Below, one piece after another: positions 24,381 to 37,400 of a DNA stretch of 64,000 nt. The notes under the pieces are model-generated. The model saw only the letters and a list, made by a program, of their open reading frames with translations, was not told the DNA's origin and did not search any database. Position numbers and translations under genes: made by a program. How positions within the stretch are numbered: position 1 is the stretch's first letter; the number at the start of each line of letters is the position of its first letter. The DNA is taken from positions 46,297-110,296 of the forward strand of contig JAMKCH010005428.1 of NCBI GenBank assembly GCA_023653785.1. The letters run 5' to 3'. This DNA is from Ophioderma brevispina (lineage: Eukaryota; Echinodermata; Ophiuroidea; Amphilepidida; Ophiodermatidae).

Positions 24381-24898
24381 TTTTAAAGTTTAATAAGAAA
24401 AAAATGGAGGCCATATAACCAGATCTATGGTGCGGCATACAGAGGAAGTTGAATCAGCCAAAAATTGTGCATTCGTCGAGGTTAGTTGGGATTGAACGTA
24501 TTCGAATCGTCAGGGATTTTGAAATCGTGAAATCTCCGTAAGACTGAACATTCGTCGTCCTCTCAATTAACTTAGACCACCCCAGGATTGTACAAAAAGA
24601 ATATCTAATTTTCCGAAAGGCTAAAGAAGATATCCCTATAACCAGTGCGCACGCGTGCAAAGCAAGGTTGTATTCTTTCGTTGAACAATCCTTGTATCCA
24701 ACTTAAGGACAATCCCTGTATACTGGGGGCTCATATTAGTAAAAGGTTTCAACCTGGTGGCTCAACCCTCGTAAAACCAAGGTATTTTTTTCTGTAAAGG
24801 TTTGTTGCAACTCAAATTTGGCTAACAAAACCCACAATGGCGGCGTATTTGCAATCAACGCATAGTTATGAGTCTCCTCCTGTTGATACCAAATAAGT
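24381..24898. other. No gene recognised
   Basis: No signal beyond short unrelated frames. Confidence 0.4.
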
Positions 24899-24906
24899 AC
24901 CAGCAT

Positions 24907-25271
24907 CACTGGCGTAACCATTGGGGGGCGCGTTGGGAAAGCTGCCCCCCGGACACAAACAAATCGGAAAGGGGAGCCAAAAAATGGGAAGGAAAAAAAG
25001 GGAGAAAGAAGAGAAAAAGAGAAAGAAAAAGAGGGAAACAGAAGAAGAAATGGGGGAAATAGAAAGTAAAAGAGGGATAGAGAAGAAGAAAGGAAAAAAA
25101 GAAGAGGGTAAGAGGGAAGAAAAGTCAGAATTTTGAACCGACTGGTAAAAAATATGGGTCTACCCAGCGAGCGCAGCGACCCGGTAAAATTGACGTCTGA
25201 AAAATCGAGAAACTTCTTGAATCTTGCCACCTCCCTCCCCCCCCCCAGGCTCAGGTCTTGTTACGTCCCTG
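24907..25271. mobile_element. hAT-like non-autonomous element with 8-9 bp target duplication
   Basis: The direct repeat ACCAGCATC flanks the element exactly (24899-24907 and 25272-25280). Taking an 8 bp duplication, the ends are CACTGGCGTAAC and, reverse-complemented, CAGGGACGTAAC, matching 9 of 12 bases and the usual CAGxGGCGTAAC-like hAT terminus. The interior has a purine-rich GGAGAAAGAAG tract at about 24966-25130. The long minus-strand frame across it is an effect of that bias. No transposase. Confidence 0.8.
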
Positions 25272-25280
25272 ACCAGCATC

Positions 25281-26382
25281 TCTCTCTGTGGTAGCATAAT
25301 GACGTCATAATCTCAGGACATTCCCATTTTCCAAATATGGAATTCTTGTGTTCGATCGAAGAAAAGAATTGCGCATTTCGCGTACAATACACGCATCGCG
25401 TATTTCAACTATCATGTTCAATGCTCCATGTCGTTACATTCTTTAAAAGGTTAGTGTAATGTTTATTAGCATATGCGTTTTGCACTTCACCATTGGTAGG
25501 ATACAAATATATCAAAAGCTAAAAAGTAATTAAAAGTAATTCAAAATAGAAAAATAAATCTGTAGACGGATCCGAATGACAGCGTGAATGATCTCAGCAG
25601 ATACTTGATTTTTTTTTACAGTGTATACACATACACACACGTTGCTACGTAGCATGATAAACGCATGTACATGGGTCTGCGTACACAACTCGACCAACAA
25701 TTGTCTACTTCCACCTTAAAATCTTAAGGCAAATTCATTTATTTTATCAACTTACTAAAGGGCAAAATGGCATGAAAAATTTTCAAACATGTTGAAATCA
25801 CTTCCACAAATTTGAAGACCATTTGGGTGTTTACATTTTGTAAAAAAAGAGACGTAACTAATGTTATTTTTCATGTAAGCTTCACTTCTCAGCCAAGGAT
25901 GCTGACATAACTGCCAGCATTTTATCAAAATTGAAAAGCATGCAGTTGCCAGCTCAAAGACCATTGCTATTGAATGTGTGCTAATCCCGTCTAATCCACC
26001 TTCCCTTGTCAGAAGACAATAATCTTATAATAGGTTTTCCAAGTCAAATGTCTACTATTTTCAACCAAATGTCTTCAATGGCAGTTCAAATGTCATATTG
26101 GCAAATATATGTTCTATTAGCACATATCAATTATCAACATAAGGCAGTTCAAATGTCCATTATTGCTAACAAAATATCCAATTAGCTCGCATAATTTCTC
26201 ATTAGTGAAATCAATTGTTTGTTAGTGATTTCAAGTATCAGAGTTAAAATTCCTACTTACATTACTCAAACCAATATTTTAATCAACTTTATGATTGTCA
26301 GGAACAAGCGCTTGGTTGCCATTTAGGTTTCATAAAGATGACGAGAACGTTTTTCTTATGCAACAAACTATTACACAAGTTA
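25281..26382. other. No gene; short direct repeats
   Basis: GGCAGTTCAAATGTC appears at about 26080 and 26142, a period of 62 bases. Otherwise nothing recognised. Confidence 0.4.
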
Positions 26383-26384
26383 TA

Positions 26385-27474
26385 CAGCCTGTCTCAAAAA
26401 AATGGTACAATCAGAAAAAAAATGGTTAAATATGAAATTTCAAAATAAGTCACTCTTACTTGGTATAATATTAAAGAACAAAGACCAGGCTTTCCAATGG
26501 TGTTTGGTTCATCGTATTTGCTTTTGTCAATCCAGAGATATAATCAATTTTGTGCGAAATACCAAAATCGATTTTGTGCCACTTTTATGCATGGGCAGAG
26601 TTGCTTCGCCCACTTATGCCATGCTGTCTTCAAGCTCACAAAAGATTGCAACTTGACAAGAGAAACAAAACACAGATTAAAGTCAACAAAAGAAGTCTAG
26701 TTTTATCGACACAAGTTTTAATAGTCAACATAATCAGTTCAATGATAAATATCTTCTTTTCATAAATAATAAACAATACAAATATTTATTGCACGTCAAT
26801 GAAAATGGAACTTTGAATTTATTACAAAATTGGTAGCTGTTAAAATCATGCCAGAAGGAATGTAATTGCGACCAAATAAACACTCCAAATTCAAAGAAAA
26901 TGGTTTAAAAATATTGCACTATCTTTGTGCATTTACTAATGGTTGAAGTCAACAAAAATTTGAATTTTGAAGCAAAGTATCAAAGTGTCGGTAGGAATTT
27001 GCGTTTCGTGATACGTCAAGATCATAAAAACTCTCTCCTCCAGGTTGCTGTACGTCAGCTGTGCGCTCATGGTTCTCTTCTAAGTTCTAACAAACAACAG
27101 TATGTCGAATGTTATTCACTTTATCTTAAAGCCAGAACTTACTGGTCATAACTTCCACCATTAGCTGTTTTAGCGTTTCTTTATGAAGTTAATCCCTTTT
27201 TAAAGATTTTCATATCTGTTCAAGTGTGAATAACTTATGTTTAACAAATTCGTTCACCGTTTTCACTCAACCAGAAAGTGGCACAAACTCGATTTTTGTA
27301 TTCAACAGTATACTGAAGTTATCTCTGGATTGAAACAAGCAAATGAGATGAAACAAAAAAATCCTGGAAAGCCTGGTCTTTTCTCTTTAATGTGATGCAC
27401 AAAACAAATTACTTGAGATATAATATTGAAAAAAAAATCGGGTTTTGATTGTACCATTTTTTTTAGACAGGCTG
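26385..27474. mobile_element. Mariner/Tc1-type non-autonomous element (CAGCCTGTCT ends)
   Basis: The left end CAGCCTGTCTCAAAAAAATG and the right end, reverse-complemented, CAGCCTGTCTAAAAAAAATG match for more than 30 bases including GGTACAATCA. TA flanks both ends (26383-26384, 27475-27476), as in the Tc1/mariner superfamily. The length is 1,090 bp, near that of a mariner, but I find no transposase motif in any frame. A deletion copy lies at 16.7 kb. Confidence 0.8.
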
Positions 27475-27476
27475 TA

Positions 27477-30400
27477 TGTTGCAAAAAGCATTGAATAACA
27501 TTCTTTTCGTTTGTTTGTTCATTTGTTTTCGTTTGTTTATACCCAGAAGCCTGACTACCTCAAAGTAGTCCTTCCCCCTGGTTATATGCGTCATATGCAT
27601 GTCACCGTCTAATATTCTCTGGTGAGGCATTTTATGGTGCTTTTTGTGGCAAGAAAGTTGTTTTTGACTCAAAAATGCAACAGAAACAAGTTTTGCGTTT
27701 TACTTCTCAATTTTAACAAATAATGTGTCAAAAGTCAGAAACATCAACAATGGGAACATGTAAAAAATAGGGGTAATCTTTTACAGGGTCAAAAGACAAA
27801 CAAGTTTACTTTTTTGAAACCTAACCAACTAGTCATCTGGTCATGAGGAAGAAAATAGTCAAATACATGGTGTACATTTAACACAAATTTGACTTGCTTT
27901 CCAATTACCCATGTACTAATTTTATCCCCTTATTTTACAAAGTTCTCCACACTTCCCACAGGTTGGGCCCAAAAATTCGGATTCACCTTCCAACTGGAGA
28001 AATCATTTTTCAAACCTTCTTTCCCCAAACTTCTATAATGGGATCTGTGTTTATAACCTATATAGAAAATGTTTACCCAGGATGACATTGAACCTTATTA
28101 CCCTATAACTGATTAACTATCCCCGCTAGATTGAAACTATACTTTTGAAATGGCCAAAATGTGGTATAGATTTCAATCAATTACACATTTTCTATTTCTC
28201 CCACTGTACAAACCTTGCCTCCCTGAAAATACATGTTTCCCGCTACTTAAACTTCTAGCGTTTATTATAATATTATTTCCTCATTATTCTAAGTATAACA
28301 CACCAACATTTTTTTCTGTTGCAATTATTTGAGTCCATCCATTATTTTTCTTAAATTCTTACACATTTCACTGCCAATGACTATGAGTTGCTTATGTGAC
28401 ATTTGAATTACCTGGGTGAAAGGACATGCACTGATGAGCACAGACTTGCATACGTTTCCATTGTGGGACTTTCACTTCCACATTTGACATTAAATTGATT
28501 TACCTGTTGTTCATTTTGTCTTTCAAATTTGTTCTGTCCTTTTCTATTGTTTGACATTTGAATTTCCCTATTGACATTTGAATTAACCAAAAATTACAAT
28601 TGCCTCTGATACCTTGCCTTGTGACCTGGAAAACCTATACAAGCCTGAAGGAACATGTCTGAATCCTGTCCTAAGGCTTTTTGATTGTGTCCAAAAACAT
28701 ATGTCAACATGCTGTAAATTCTTGCAGAGATGTCAACACCGTGAGTTTCCGTGCAGTAAATGCCACGAACTTCACAACTCTTTCTGTTTTTACTCTTTTT
28801 ACAGATGTAAATTGTTTTTCAAATTTGTGTTTGATTTAGTAAGTCCATTTAAATTCCTGAAATTTTTCAACGCATTTGTGTGGTATATGCATCAAATTTC
28901 ACTGCATGCTATGTATGCATCCTCCTAAACTGGAGGCCTACATTGCAATAGGGTCCTTCGAGGACGGATTTATTTTAATACTTTTGTTTGCCCTCAACAC
29001 CAAAGAGGTTCATATAGATAGAGAGGCAAAAACGTTACGTCATCCTTAGAAATTCATCGTCCCGCATGTTTTGCCGACCACAATAGAAAAACATAGAGTA
29101 CCAACAATAGAAAGCATGGCTGCCTCCGCTGCTTCCACATACGGGGTGCCGCTTTTCATATACACTAATCGGTATTGATACAAACTTGATTTATGGTTTA
29201 TAGGTGGCCATGTGTAATAGAGTGCACCTGGATCATTATGCTCAGATACTCTTTTTTCTCATATGCATGCGCTCTAGGTACAAGATGTATCATTGAGGCT
29301 GGTTTATTTAAATCAAGACACTGGCTTTACAGTTCAGTCGTTGTGTGGCCATTGGTAGGACCAAAATTTAACCACCATAGCACCCAACATCCAACAACTG
29401 GATATTTTGCCGGATTGTTTGTATCTAATTGACATTATGTGTGTTACAAGCCCCAAACTAATATTATTCCGTGCAATATTCAACTGTCATCGCCCCGCAC
29501 GGACGACTGGTTTTGAATGGGCTTCACCCCTTGCTCAACACATCTAAACAAGTAGATACACAGTACATCAGTGGACACTGAACATTTCAGTATTTCTTCA
29601 GCTAATTCTGTTGATTCTCTGCATGCCGGTGTCATAGACTACAATGTCCGTGTGACTGAGTGTCCTACCCCACCCATCTGTCTATTGTGTTTTCTATTGA
29701 GTGCTGTATGCCTCATTTGTTTCAGCACTGTAAACCCAAATGGCCTCGTCTACGGTCACGGTTTTATTCCAGTACTGTTCTATGGTGGCAAGGACACTCT
29801 CTCATGGGGAACTCAGTTTTTCTTCACACCGGGGTTATTCTTGATGAGGGTCTATCCACATTGACAGATACAAAGAACATTCATTGAAAGGTAACCGCGT
29901 AACGTTTATGCAAATAAAATACACTACATGTAAGTGTTTTATTAATGCCATTCATTTCTTGTTAGATTACATTTTATCAAGATCTTTGACAATTCCATCC
30001 AAAAAGTTCATGTATATAACAAGACCAATAATTCCTCTGAGGCTGTCGATACATGGTACCCGAATCCTGCACATGCAGTTGCTAAATAGGTCTCATACCG
30101 CCTGATACTGTTTTTTATTGATAATTTTGGTTTATTTTTTTTTCTTCTCTACTTTGAATGATGTCAGCAGATGAAAAAAAACACAATCTATCACTTTCTA
30201 CAAACCTACCTTATACGGTCTTAAGAAATAAATCTTAACCCGTGAATCTTAACCATGTGTATGTTTAGTTTGTGCACGTTGCCTGCTCAAATAACTTGAA
30301 AAATTAGCATCTAAAATCCGACAGCTATAAATTAACATGGAGCTAACATGAAAGTGGTATATGAGATTCTTTAGGATGATTAGAACATTATATTCGCTAA

Positions 30401-31289
30401 AACATTTTAACATTGAAAAAAGTCAAAGACACAGTACACACACTGATTGCCATTTAAACGGAGGACGCCACGAATACTAATCCGCGATATTTTGTTAAAC
30501 AATATCATCTTGATATTGCCATAAGTCCGTCATTAACTATACGGGGAATCAATATAGTTTGAAATATCTACATTAAGCTGCATGTGTTTTTTTTTTTTTT
30601 ATTTTAAAGGCACCCAGAGACCTTTGCCACTAGGCGCGCATTCCGCTCACTTTATTTGAAAATGAAGCGATATGACTCAAAGTACAAAACAAACATCTCA
30701 GAATAAAAGAAAATAAAAATGTACATGGAAAGAAGGAATTGACCGTACTGAACCCATGATTTTTAACTTTTTTTCTAAATCTTTTTAGCAATTAGCACCA
30801 TAAAATCTAAAACCATAAAATCAAATCTAAAACATTGTAGACTACGGTACACAATCATCTACCTTTGTCCGATCAAAAGTAGACAATTGCCTACTGTCAT
30901 TAAGTTTATCTGGCAAAACATAACTTTTATCAGATTTAATTTTATTATTTCATATTTTAAGGAGATAAATATGTCCTCACCGGATTTTCGGGCTAGAACG
31001 ATCAAATAATGCTGATAAACTGTCATGGTAATTCTTAATAGTCAGTGATAACTATCAGTGTTTCCACAGGAATATAAAACATTATTTTAAAACTATTTAC
31101 AAGTAAAAGATAGGTCAGGAAAAACTCATTAATATGTACTTTTTTGCATATGAGAACTTGGTAAGAAGGGACCAAGTAATTGAACAATGCAATGCAAAAA
31201 CACAACAAATGAGAACGGGGACAACATAGAGGCATGGGATGCAATTATTGTAGTGACACTTTTACAGAGACATGCTACAAAGACAATGG
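27477..31289. other. No gene recognised
   Basis: About 3.8 kb. The short string TTGACATTTGAATT recurs with small changes at about 28396 and 28552-28582. A 104-codon Cys-containing frame at 28614-28928 resembles no family I know. A T run sits at about 30588-30600. Confidence 0.35.
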
Positions 31290-31690
31290 TAAGTTGAGAT
31301 TATAAACTTTATAACTAGCTAGCAGACATGTGTAACACATCTCGAGTACAAAAGGTTAGAGTGATTAAATATGTAGACAGACTGACAGGGACCCCTGAAA
31401 CGTGATTCTTAAGTGCTGCAAATGGTGCCTTAAGGACGGTCTAGACAAATATCATAAAGAGGTCAAATTTGTAAATTGATCCAATCATATAAAAATGCAT
31501 ACAACGTCATTTGACTAATCATTAGGATTCCAAAAAGGTATGGTTTGTACTATCTACATCCTACAGTTCTACAGTTTAGGAGTATAATCTAAAACAGCAA
31601 CAATCAATAAAAAGGGTCGATTTCAGTTGTACAGCGGTCAAATTTTAAAGTTGCTCCCAATGGGATAAACAATGGGACAAAATTATTGAT
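31290..31690 (-). repeat. Dispersed repeat, copy 1 (inverted relative to 63.5-63.8 kb)
   Basis: Blocks such as CTCGAGTACAAAAG, GTGATTAAATATGT, CCCCTGAAACGTGATTCTTAAG and GGTGCCTTAAGG, then the TCAGTTGTACA block, recur in reverse-complement order at about 63540-63800. It is non-coding. Confidence 0.7.
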
Positions 31691-33616
31691 ATAATATTAA
31701 CACTGTAATAATATTTGTTTTACATTTTTTGTATGTGTCTATATTCACAATGCATACACCTAGTAACATAAACAGGAAGAAAATTCTCGGAAAGTATAGT
31801 AGGCTATCGGTGCCACAATATTTTATATCTTTCATAAAGCGGTTCACTGCAAAAACCTGTGGTACATTAAACGTTAACAAACAAGTAACCTTAAAAAATA
31901 CAACATTGCTTCACCAATTAAAGCAATTAGCATAAGCCTGGGTAAATTATTGCAGCATAAAATGTGGAAATTAATAAATGTATTTTTCTTTCATTTCGTC
32001 ACTAATTTTGCAACTCATGGTTGTGTCTTGTTATCTATGTTATATATATGGAAGGAACTTGATCATCATAATCTCTTTTAACACAACGGCCCCAAAATAC
32101 TCTTTCTTTCAACTGGATAGCTCCACATCATGGCCTAACTTAAACTAGACATATTATGCTTCCTAGGGATAAATTATGTGGGACTGTGTAGGGTGATAAA
32201 AAATATTTCAGAAATAACATTTTGAGAAAAACACAAATAAGTATCTAGTACAGTTTTCAATTTTCAACTGCTTTTGTAGATTTCTGGAGCATTATATCGG
32301 TGTAAAATCTACATCCATGGATAAATCGCCTTACATAGATGTTTTATATACAAAATAATATTTTTGATCAAAAATGAGACATTATTTTTACAAGAATAGC
32401 CTCAAAAACAACTTTCTCCGAACTTCCACATAATGCCTAACCTTATAGTAAATAGACATATTTTAATGTGTCTTAGGCTTAAAAGCCTCCTAGTGATTCA
32501 TGATGTGGCTGTGTGTAGGGTATATTAAACTGCCCAAAATTCTGATTCTGCCACTAATCAATTATGCGCTTATGCAGTTAAATTTACAAATGAGCGTTGT
32601 GGTTATTAATGTTTTTTGCTTTATTATGCCTTTTGGAGACACTATAAACAAATTATGTGCACGTGTTCTGATTAATAGCTGTTCGATAAAACCCAGTCGA
32701 GATGAGACTGGAATCATTTTATGATGTACTGTTAATTAAATTAAACTGATATCCAATATTGTATCTAATATTATGTTTTTATTACTTTATGTAGCTTATA
32801 AATTCATGTACCGGTACTGGTGTACATGTATATGAATATTCACAATCTAAATGAGGGGGCGACGAATAGTTATTTTTTCTTTCATAGAAATACAGAACAA
32901 CAGGGATTGAATATTTCTCAAATTACGATTATTAAAAAGCAAGTAAACAATAGACGACGAAATCCATTCATGAGAAATTGCATTGAAATATGTCCAGACG
33001 CGTATCAAATTTTCTACCTAAATACCGTGTTCCATTTTCGTGCATTACCAGTTGTTTTGCTTCTACATGTATCTCGCGTACTTAAAGGGTGGCGTACTCT
33101 GTATGAATAATGCGCATTTAACGTCGGCAAAAAATACAGACCAATTACCTTGGTACTGGACGTGCTAGAAGGAGGAGTACATGATCCGTGAATGAGAAAC
33201 GACTAATGCTACAACTTTTGAATTTCCAAAAACGACATTTGCAAGTGTTAGTCATGCAAATTCGAACTGTCGCAACTACAATCACGGTGACTGCCTGAAT
33301 ACAGAATGCCACCTGTGTTTTTTTGTAGATTTGATATTGTACCAACTGATGTAGCAAATTGATGCAGCAGACTAGGATGTTACAATCTAATGTAGCAAAC
33401 TGTTGATAACTTCTCCTACTATGACATTGCATAGTTCGCAATCCAGAGAGATGAGGAATTAAAACTAGAGGCACGTGTTAACCAATGCGTGGTAAGTACC
33501 TTTTTCTTTTTCAAGATCATTGACATAGTTTGCAAGAGTCTATACAAACGTAGCCTAAATGTTGATCATCTTGATGCTAAACCTCCCCAATGTTAACGAA
33601 GGTCATTCTTTTACGG
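31691..33616. other. No gene recognised
   Basis: Apart from the direct repeat at 32100-32530, nothing identifiable. Confidence 0.35.
32100..32530 (+). repeat. Imperfect direct repeat, about 300 bp apart
   Basis: A stretch near 32118-32165 (CTCCACATCATGGCCTAACTT ... AGACATATT) is echoed near 32425-32465 (TTCCACATAATGCCTAACCTT ... AGACATATT). Both are followed by CCTAG and GTGTAGGGT strings. Diverged and non-coding. Confidence 0.5.
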
Positions 33617-33696
33617 CACACTATTTTCCCGCCAAAACATTACCACGGAATAAAGTTATTCTTTCGTACGTGAATGTTTTGGCGGGAAAACAGTGT
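33617..33696. promoter_or_regulatory. Hairpin with two opposed E2F-like sites
   Basis: ATTTTCCCGCCAAAACATT (33623-33641) and its near-exact reverse complement AATGTTTTGGCGGGAAAA (33673-33690) face each other about 32 bases apart. TTTCCCGCCAAAA is a full E2F consensus (TTTSSCGC core). It may be a small foldback element or a regulatory site. No gene is visible next to it. Confidence 0.55.
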
Positions 33697-33876
33697 ACCC
33701 GTATAACAGGATATTGCGAAAAAACGTATAGCCCTGTCCTTGGCAAGCAAACAACAAAACAAATCCCATCGATACATAGGACCCGCACTACGGAAATCTA
33801 ACGCATGCTATTGATTAACAGTGCCCTGGCTGCGTTACCTCAACAAGCCAGGTTAGCCAGATACTGTAAATTGATG

Positions 33877-34218
33877 TTAAAGGGGCATTTCGTGATCCAC
33901 AGCCTCGTCCCATCGACTTACCTAAAAATGTTGAGATTTTCATATCATCTGAACCGTTAGCCTTAGTAATCCACGTGTGCCCAATCTTACGTGCAAATTC
34001 GGTAGCATCTGTAAGAAATACGCAATTTTGTATTTTCTGTCCGTAAACGGACAGAAATTACAGCACAGTAGCCTATGGGACCGTGGGAAACGAGCAATTG
34101 CTCATAACACAAAACCGCAAGATCGGGATGAGCTCAAATTTTGAGAATAAGCTTTTCTCAAAGATATCTAGTGAATGGATAAAACAGAAGGTGCTGAAAT
34201 CACGAAATGCACCTTTAA
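33877..34218. mobile_element. TTAAAGGGGCATTTCGTGAT inverted-repeat element
   Basis: The left end TTAAAGGGGCATTTCGTGAT and the right end, reverse-complemented, TTAAAGGTGCATTTCGTGAT differ at one position. The centre has a perfect hairpin TTTCTGTCCGT-AA-ACGGACAGAAA (34037-34060). It is about 340 bp with no coding capacity: a miniature inverted-repeat element, superfamily not decided. TTAA at both ends may be target duplication or terminus. Confidence 0.8.
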
Positions 34219-34389
34219 CATACTCATAAGATTGTCGTTTAATTGATTTGTGAGGCCTTACATAATAAAGCAATATCTTTATTGTGGTGTTTCTATGTAG
34301 TTTGAATATTTTTTTTCAGATCATATAGATATAAGAACATTGACTTCCAATAGTGAGTGGTCAAAGAATGAGCTGTTAATTAAATTTAG

Positions 34390-35056
34390 ATCAATATGAG
34401 CTTATTGTATATGAAGTCATATTTGTTTATTGGAGCGTCATTTTTAAAGTGTCATTTTGGTGCGTCATTTTCATAGTTCTTGTAAATATATTATATTAAA
34501 GATGCAACGAGAGATTTCAAGGCAATCATTTTGTCATATAGAGATTTAGATTAGACACCGAATAGATTTCTTATCCTGTATTTGGTTACAGGGCGTAACA
34601 AAAGGTGATTTGATTTGCTTATATTTCAATATAAAAACATAGGCTGAATTTCGAATTAGAACAAATTGTGTACCAAATTCTCAGCTTAATTATGGGGATA
34701 TTTTGATAAAAAGCTTTACATCAGTGCAAAATCAGGGCTTTGATTGTTATTATTGATTTTCTTATGACACGTACAGTGAAATCCCTCGTTGGACCTTTAA
34801 AATAATGATTAAATCATAATGTTCTTTTTACTATATTTCACGAATTGGTTGAAAGACTATGGAACGCTCTAAACACTCACGTTTACATCAATTAAGCTTA
34901 TTGCATAATGAAGACACGTTTGTTTATTTGTGCGTTATTTTTAAAGATTTAAAATCCACAAATCTTGTTAAATTATATTAATGTTAATAATAAATAATAA
35001 TGTTCATATTGCTATACTTCACGAATTGAAAAAACCTGCAAAACGCTCTAAACAAA
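34390..35056 (+). repeat. Tandem duplication, one unit interrupted by an element
   Basis: The block GCTTATTG-ATGAAG-TTTGTTTATT is found at about 34397-34440 and 34897-34930. The block ATAATGTTC-CACGAATTG-ACGCTCTAAACA is found at about 34818-34875 and 34998-35055. In the first unit the TTAAAG element sits between the blocks; in the second they are joined. Confidence 0.65.
34496..34800. mobile_element. TTAAAGGTGCAACGAGAG inverted-repeat element, short copy
   Basis: The left end is TTAAAGATGCAACGAGAG and the right end, reverse-complemented, TTAAAGGTCCAACGAGGG. The body matches about 43105-43390 (TATTTGGTTACAG, AAAAGGTGAT, GATGGGGATAT-like pieces). About 300 bp, no coding capacity. Confidence 0.8.
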
Positions 35057-35910
35057 CAACTGATTTTGGGTCAATAGGAAAATCAACTCAAAAAACTAAA
35101 TTTGCTTTGCTCTTAACATGCAAGAAAACGCCCAAATGGGCCAAGGACAACCCGTGTTTTTGAAGCTGGAAAGGTTCTTCTGGGAACAGACTAAAGAGAA
35201 GATTGAGCATATTTCGCCTCTTTGACGATCAAGTTTGCTGAGATAAGCGTTAGGATTGCCAAACTACTTCCCTCTCTCCATACCCCTTTCTCTATTAAAG
35301 CTGACAGTTAAGATTTCCATTACTTCTACTATTTAGCACTTGAGCGTACGCGGGTCCTTGTGGACCGAAGATAATGTTTTTTTTCTGGAATACGTGTACC
35401 AACAGTGTAAAATCCCGTTATTTCATTTGCTGGGATGATTTTCACATAGGCGGGCACGTTTTGAGAAGTTTCGTTTAATTTATGTACTGGTTTTCGAATA
35501 ATTTCTTAAGGATTTCATATCGTCCGCTTGAAATGTTGATAATAAATAGTAATAGCAATAACTCTATTTAATTTTGCTTACACCCACCACACCCCCACAC
35601 CTCTCCATTAAATTTCACATTTTAAAATTAATAACTAAGGCTTAAGATGTTTTGGAAACTCGATTTCTTGCATGAATAATGGCCACATTAATGTGAATTT
35701 TAACTCAAATTTGGTCACGATCCGTATGCTGTTAGGCAACATAAATTCAGACGCCTTAACTATTGCTTTTCTTTGTGAAGTATTATCCATTCCTTGATTT
35801 GATTCCATCAAAGTATATGAGATGCAATAAACACACACATACATAGAAGCACACTGCATACCAAAAACCTGCCTTGTGGAGAATTTTTTAAACTGCCACC
35901 AATAGAATAT
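35057..35910. other. No gene recognised
   Basis: No repeat ends or coding pattern seen. Confidence 0.4.
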
Positions 35911-37400
35911 ATCATTTCATTTCATTAAAGGTTTATTAAAATTGTCATTGCACAATCTTTATAAGCCATTATATCATTACCACAAAAATCATTATAGTAA
36001 AAATTATTTGCAATAACTTAAACTTCACTCTCACTCATAACCACCTTCACATCCACACACACTCACATCTAATACACAAACACATATCATTTAAACACCG
36101 TTCACTGATCACCAACGCAATCTTGACTTTGACTTTTGACTGGACTAACGTGCATAGACGGGGTGTGTCCCTTTGCTCTTCATGGTTATTCTCCTCCATT
36201 CTGGTCTGCCCTTTGCAATTGATTCGGCATTTTGGAGGTCCAGGCCTGTGTCCTTGGGGATCTTGTCCTTCCATCTTGCTGGTGGCGACCTGGCTTCCTA
36301 CGCTTGTTGGAGTCTTGCGTATAGGCTTGGTATGGTAATCTGTGGTTTCCGGCATCCTGAACGACCATGTCCAACCACTTCAGCCGACTCCTGGTGACTG
36401 CATCCCGTGGTGGTGCATGTGATGTTCAGACGCGGTCTAATTTTTATATGTCTAATTTTGGTCCCAGAATCACTCCTAGGATGGACCGGAGACATCTCAT
36501 CTCACAGCTTTCTATCTTTTGGAGTCTGCCTTGCGCAATACCCAGGAACTCGCTCCATAGGTGGAAATGGGGAGTATAAGAGAGTGGTATATTCTGACTT
36601 TGAGCGATCTTGTGATGTCATGATTGCTCCAGATGGTATTCCTGAGTCTACCGAATGCCCATGCTGCCAGTCTTGTACGCCTCTTTAAATGTCCTCCTTA
36701 CCCGAAGGCACATTATTTTCCAAGAAAGACAAAATCATTTACTTTGTCAATGGGTGTCTGGTTAAGGGTGATGTCTCTTGGGTCTCGGATTTAGATGGGT
36801 TGATCTTCATTCCCCATTTGGCGCAGGCTTTTTTCCAGTTCTTCTGTGGATAGCTATAACTTTTCAAAGACCATTTCCAGCAGGGTTGTGTCATCGGCAT
36901 AACGAATGTTGTTGATTTTCAACTCTCCCATCTGGATTCCGGAGCCTAGGTTTTGAACTCTTCTCATTACAAATTCTAAGAAGAGATTGAAGAGGCATGG
37001 AGATAGAAGGCATCCCTGTCTCACACCAACTAAGACTTCGAACCAGTCAGTGAGTTTTCCATTCACCACACTACTGAGCATATGGTTTGCTTCATACATC
37101 TTTTCAATTAGGTCTACCAGCTGCTGTCTACTCCCAATTGGATCTTAAGCATTTCCAGAGTGCCTCTCTCCAAATGGATCAAAATGCTGCTTTAAATCTA
37201 CAAAGTTCCAGTGTATAGTAATTGAGCTTTCGGCCTCTCTAGCACTTGGCGAACAATAAATACGGCATCAGTAGTACCGCTTGAGCTTCTTAATCCACAT
37301 TGCTCCTCTCCAAGGTAGTCATCTATGGTGTCCTGGATCCGTTCAGATCATTCTACAGAATACTTTCCCAGGGATGGAGAGTAAATCACCAGGACATAAA
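35911..37400 (-). mobile_element. RTE-like LINE, 5' truncated, broken RT
   Basis: On the minus strand the blocks of a LINE reverse transcriptase follow in order: SIPGKVFCRMI and GEEQCGLRSSSGTTDAVF (about 37385-37255), [20 protein letters not shown] (about 37045-36980), [12 protein letters not shown] with the catalytic YADD intact (about 36925-36885), WxLRKxD-like and RCLRSILGV thumb motifs (about 36530-36470), and RRKPGRHQQ-GR near the end (about 36300-36270). Stops and shifts lie between them. The 3' tail ends in TTAATAAACC...ATGAAATGAAATGA at 35911-35935, a short-unit tail as RTE elements have. Clade assignment rests on the RQGC...[11 protein letters not shown] pattern shared with RTE/BovB. 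Confidence 0.8.

Noticed and set aside
24736..25230. 164-codon minus-strand frame rich in Phe/Leu/Ser
   Set aside because: It is the complement of a purine-rich tract inside the hAT-like element.
28614..28928. Cys-rich 104-codon frame as a zinc-binding protein
   Set aside because: Cysteine spacing fits no zinc-finger pattern I know and the flanks are non-coding.
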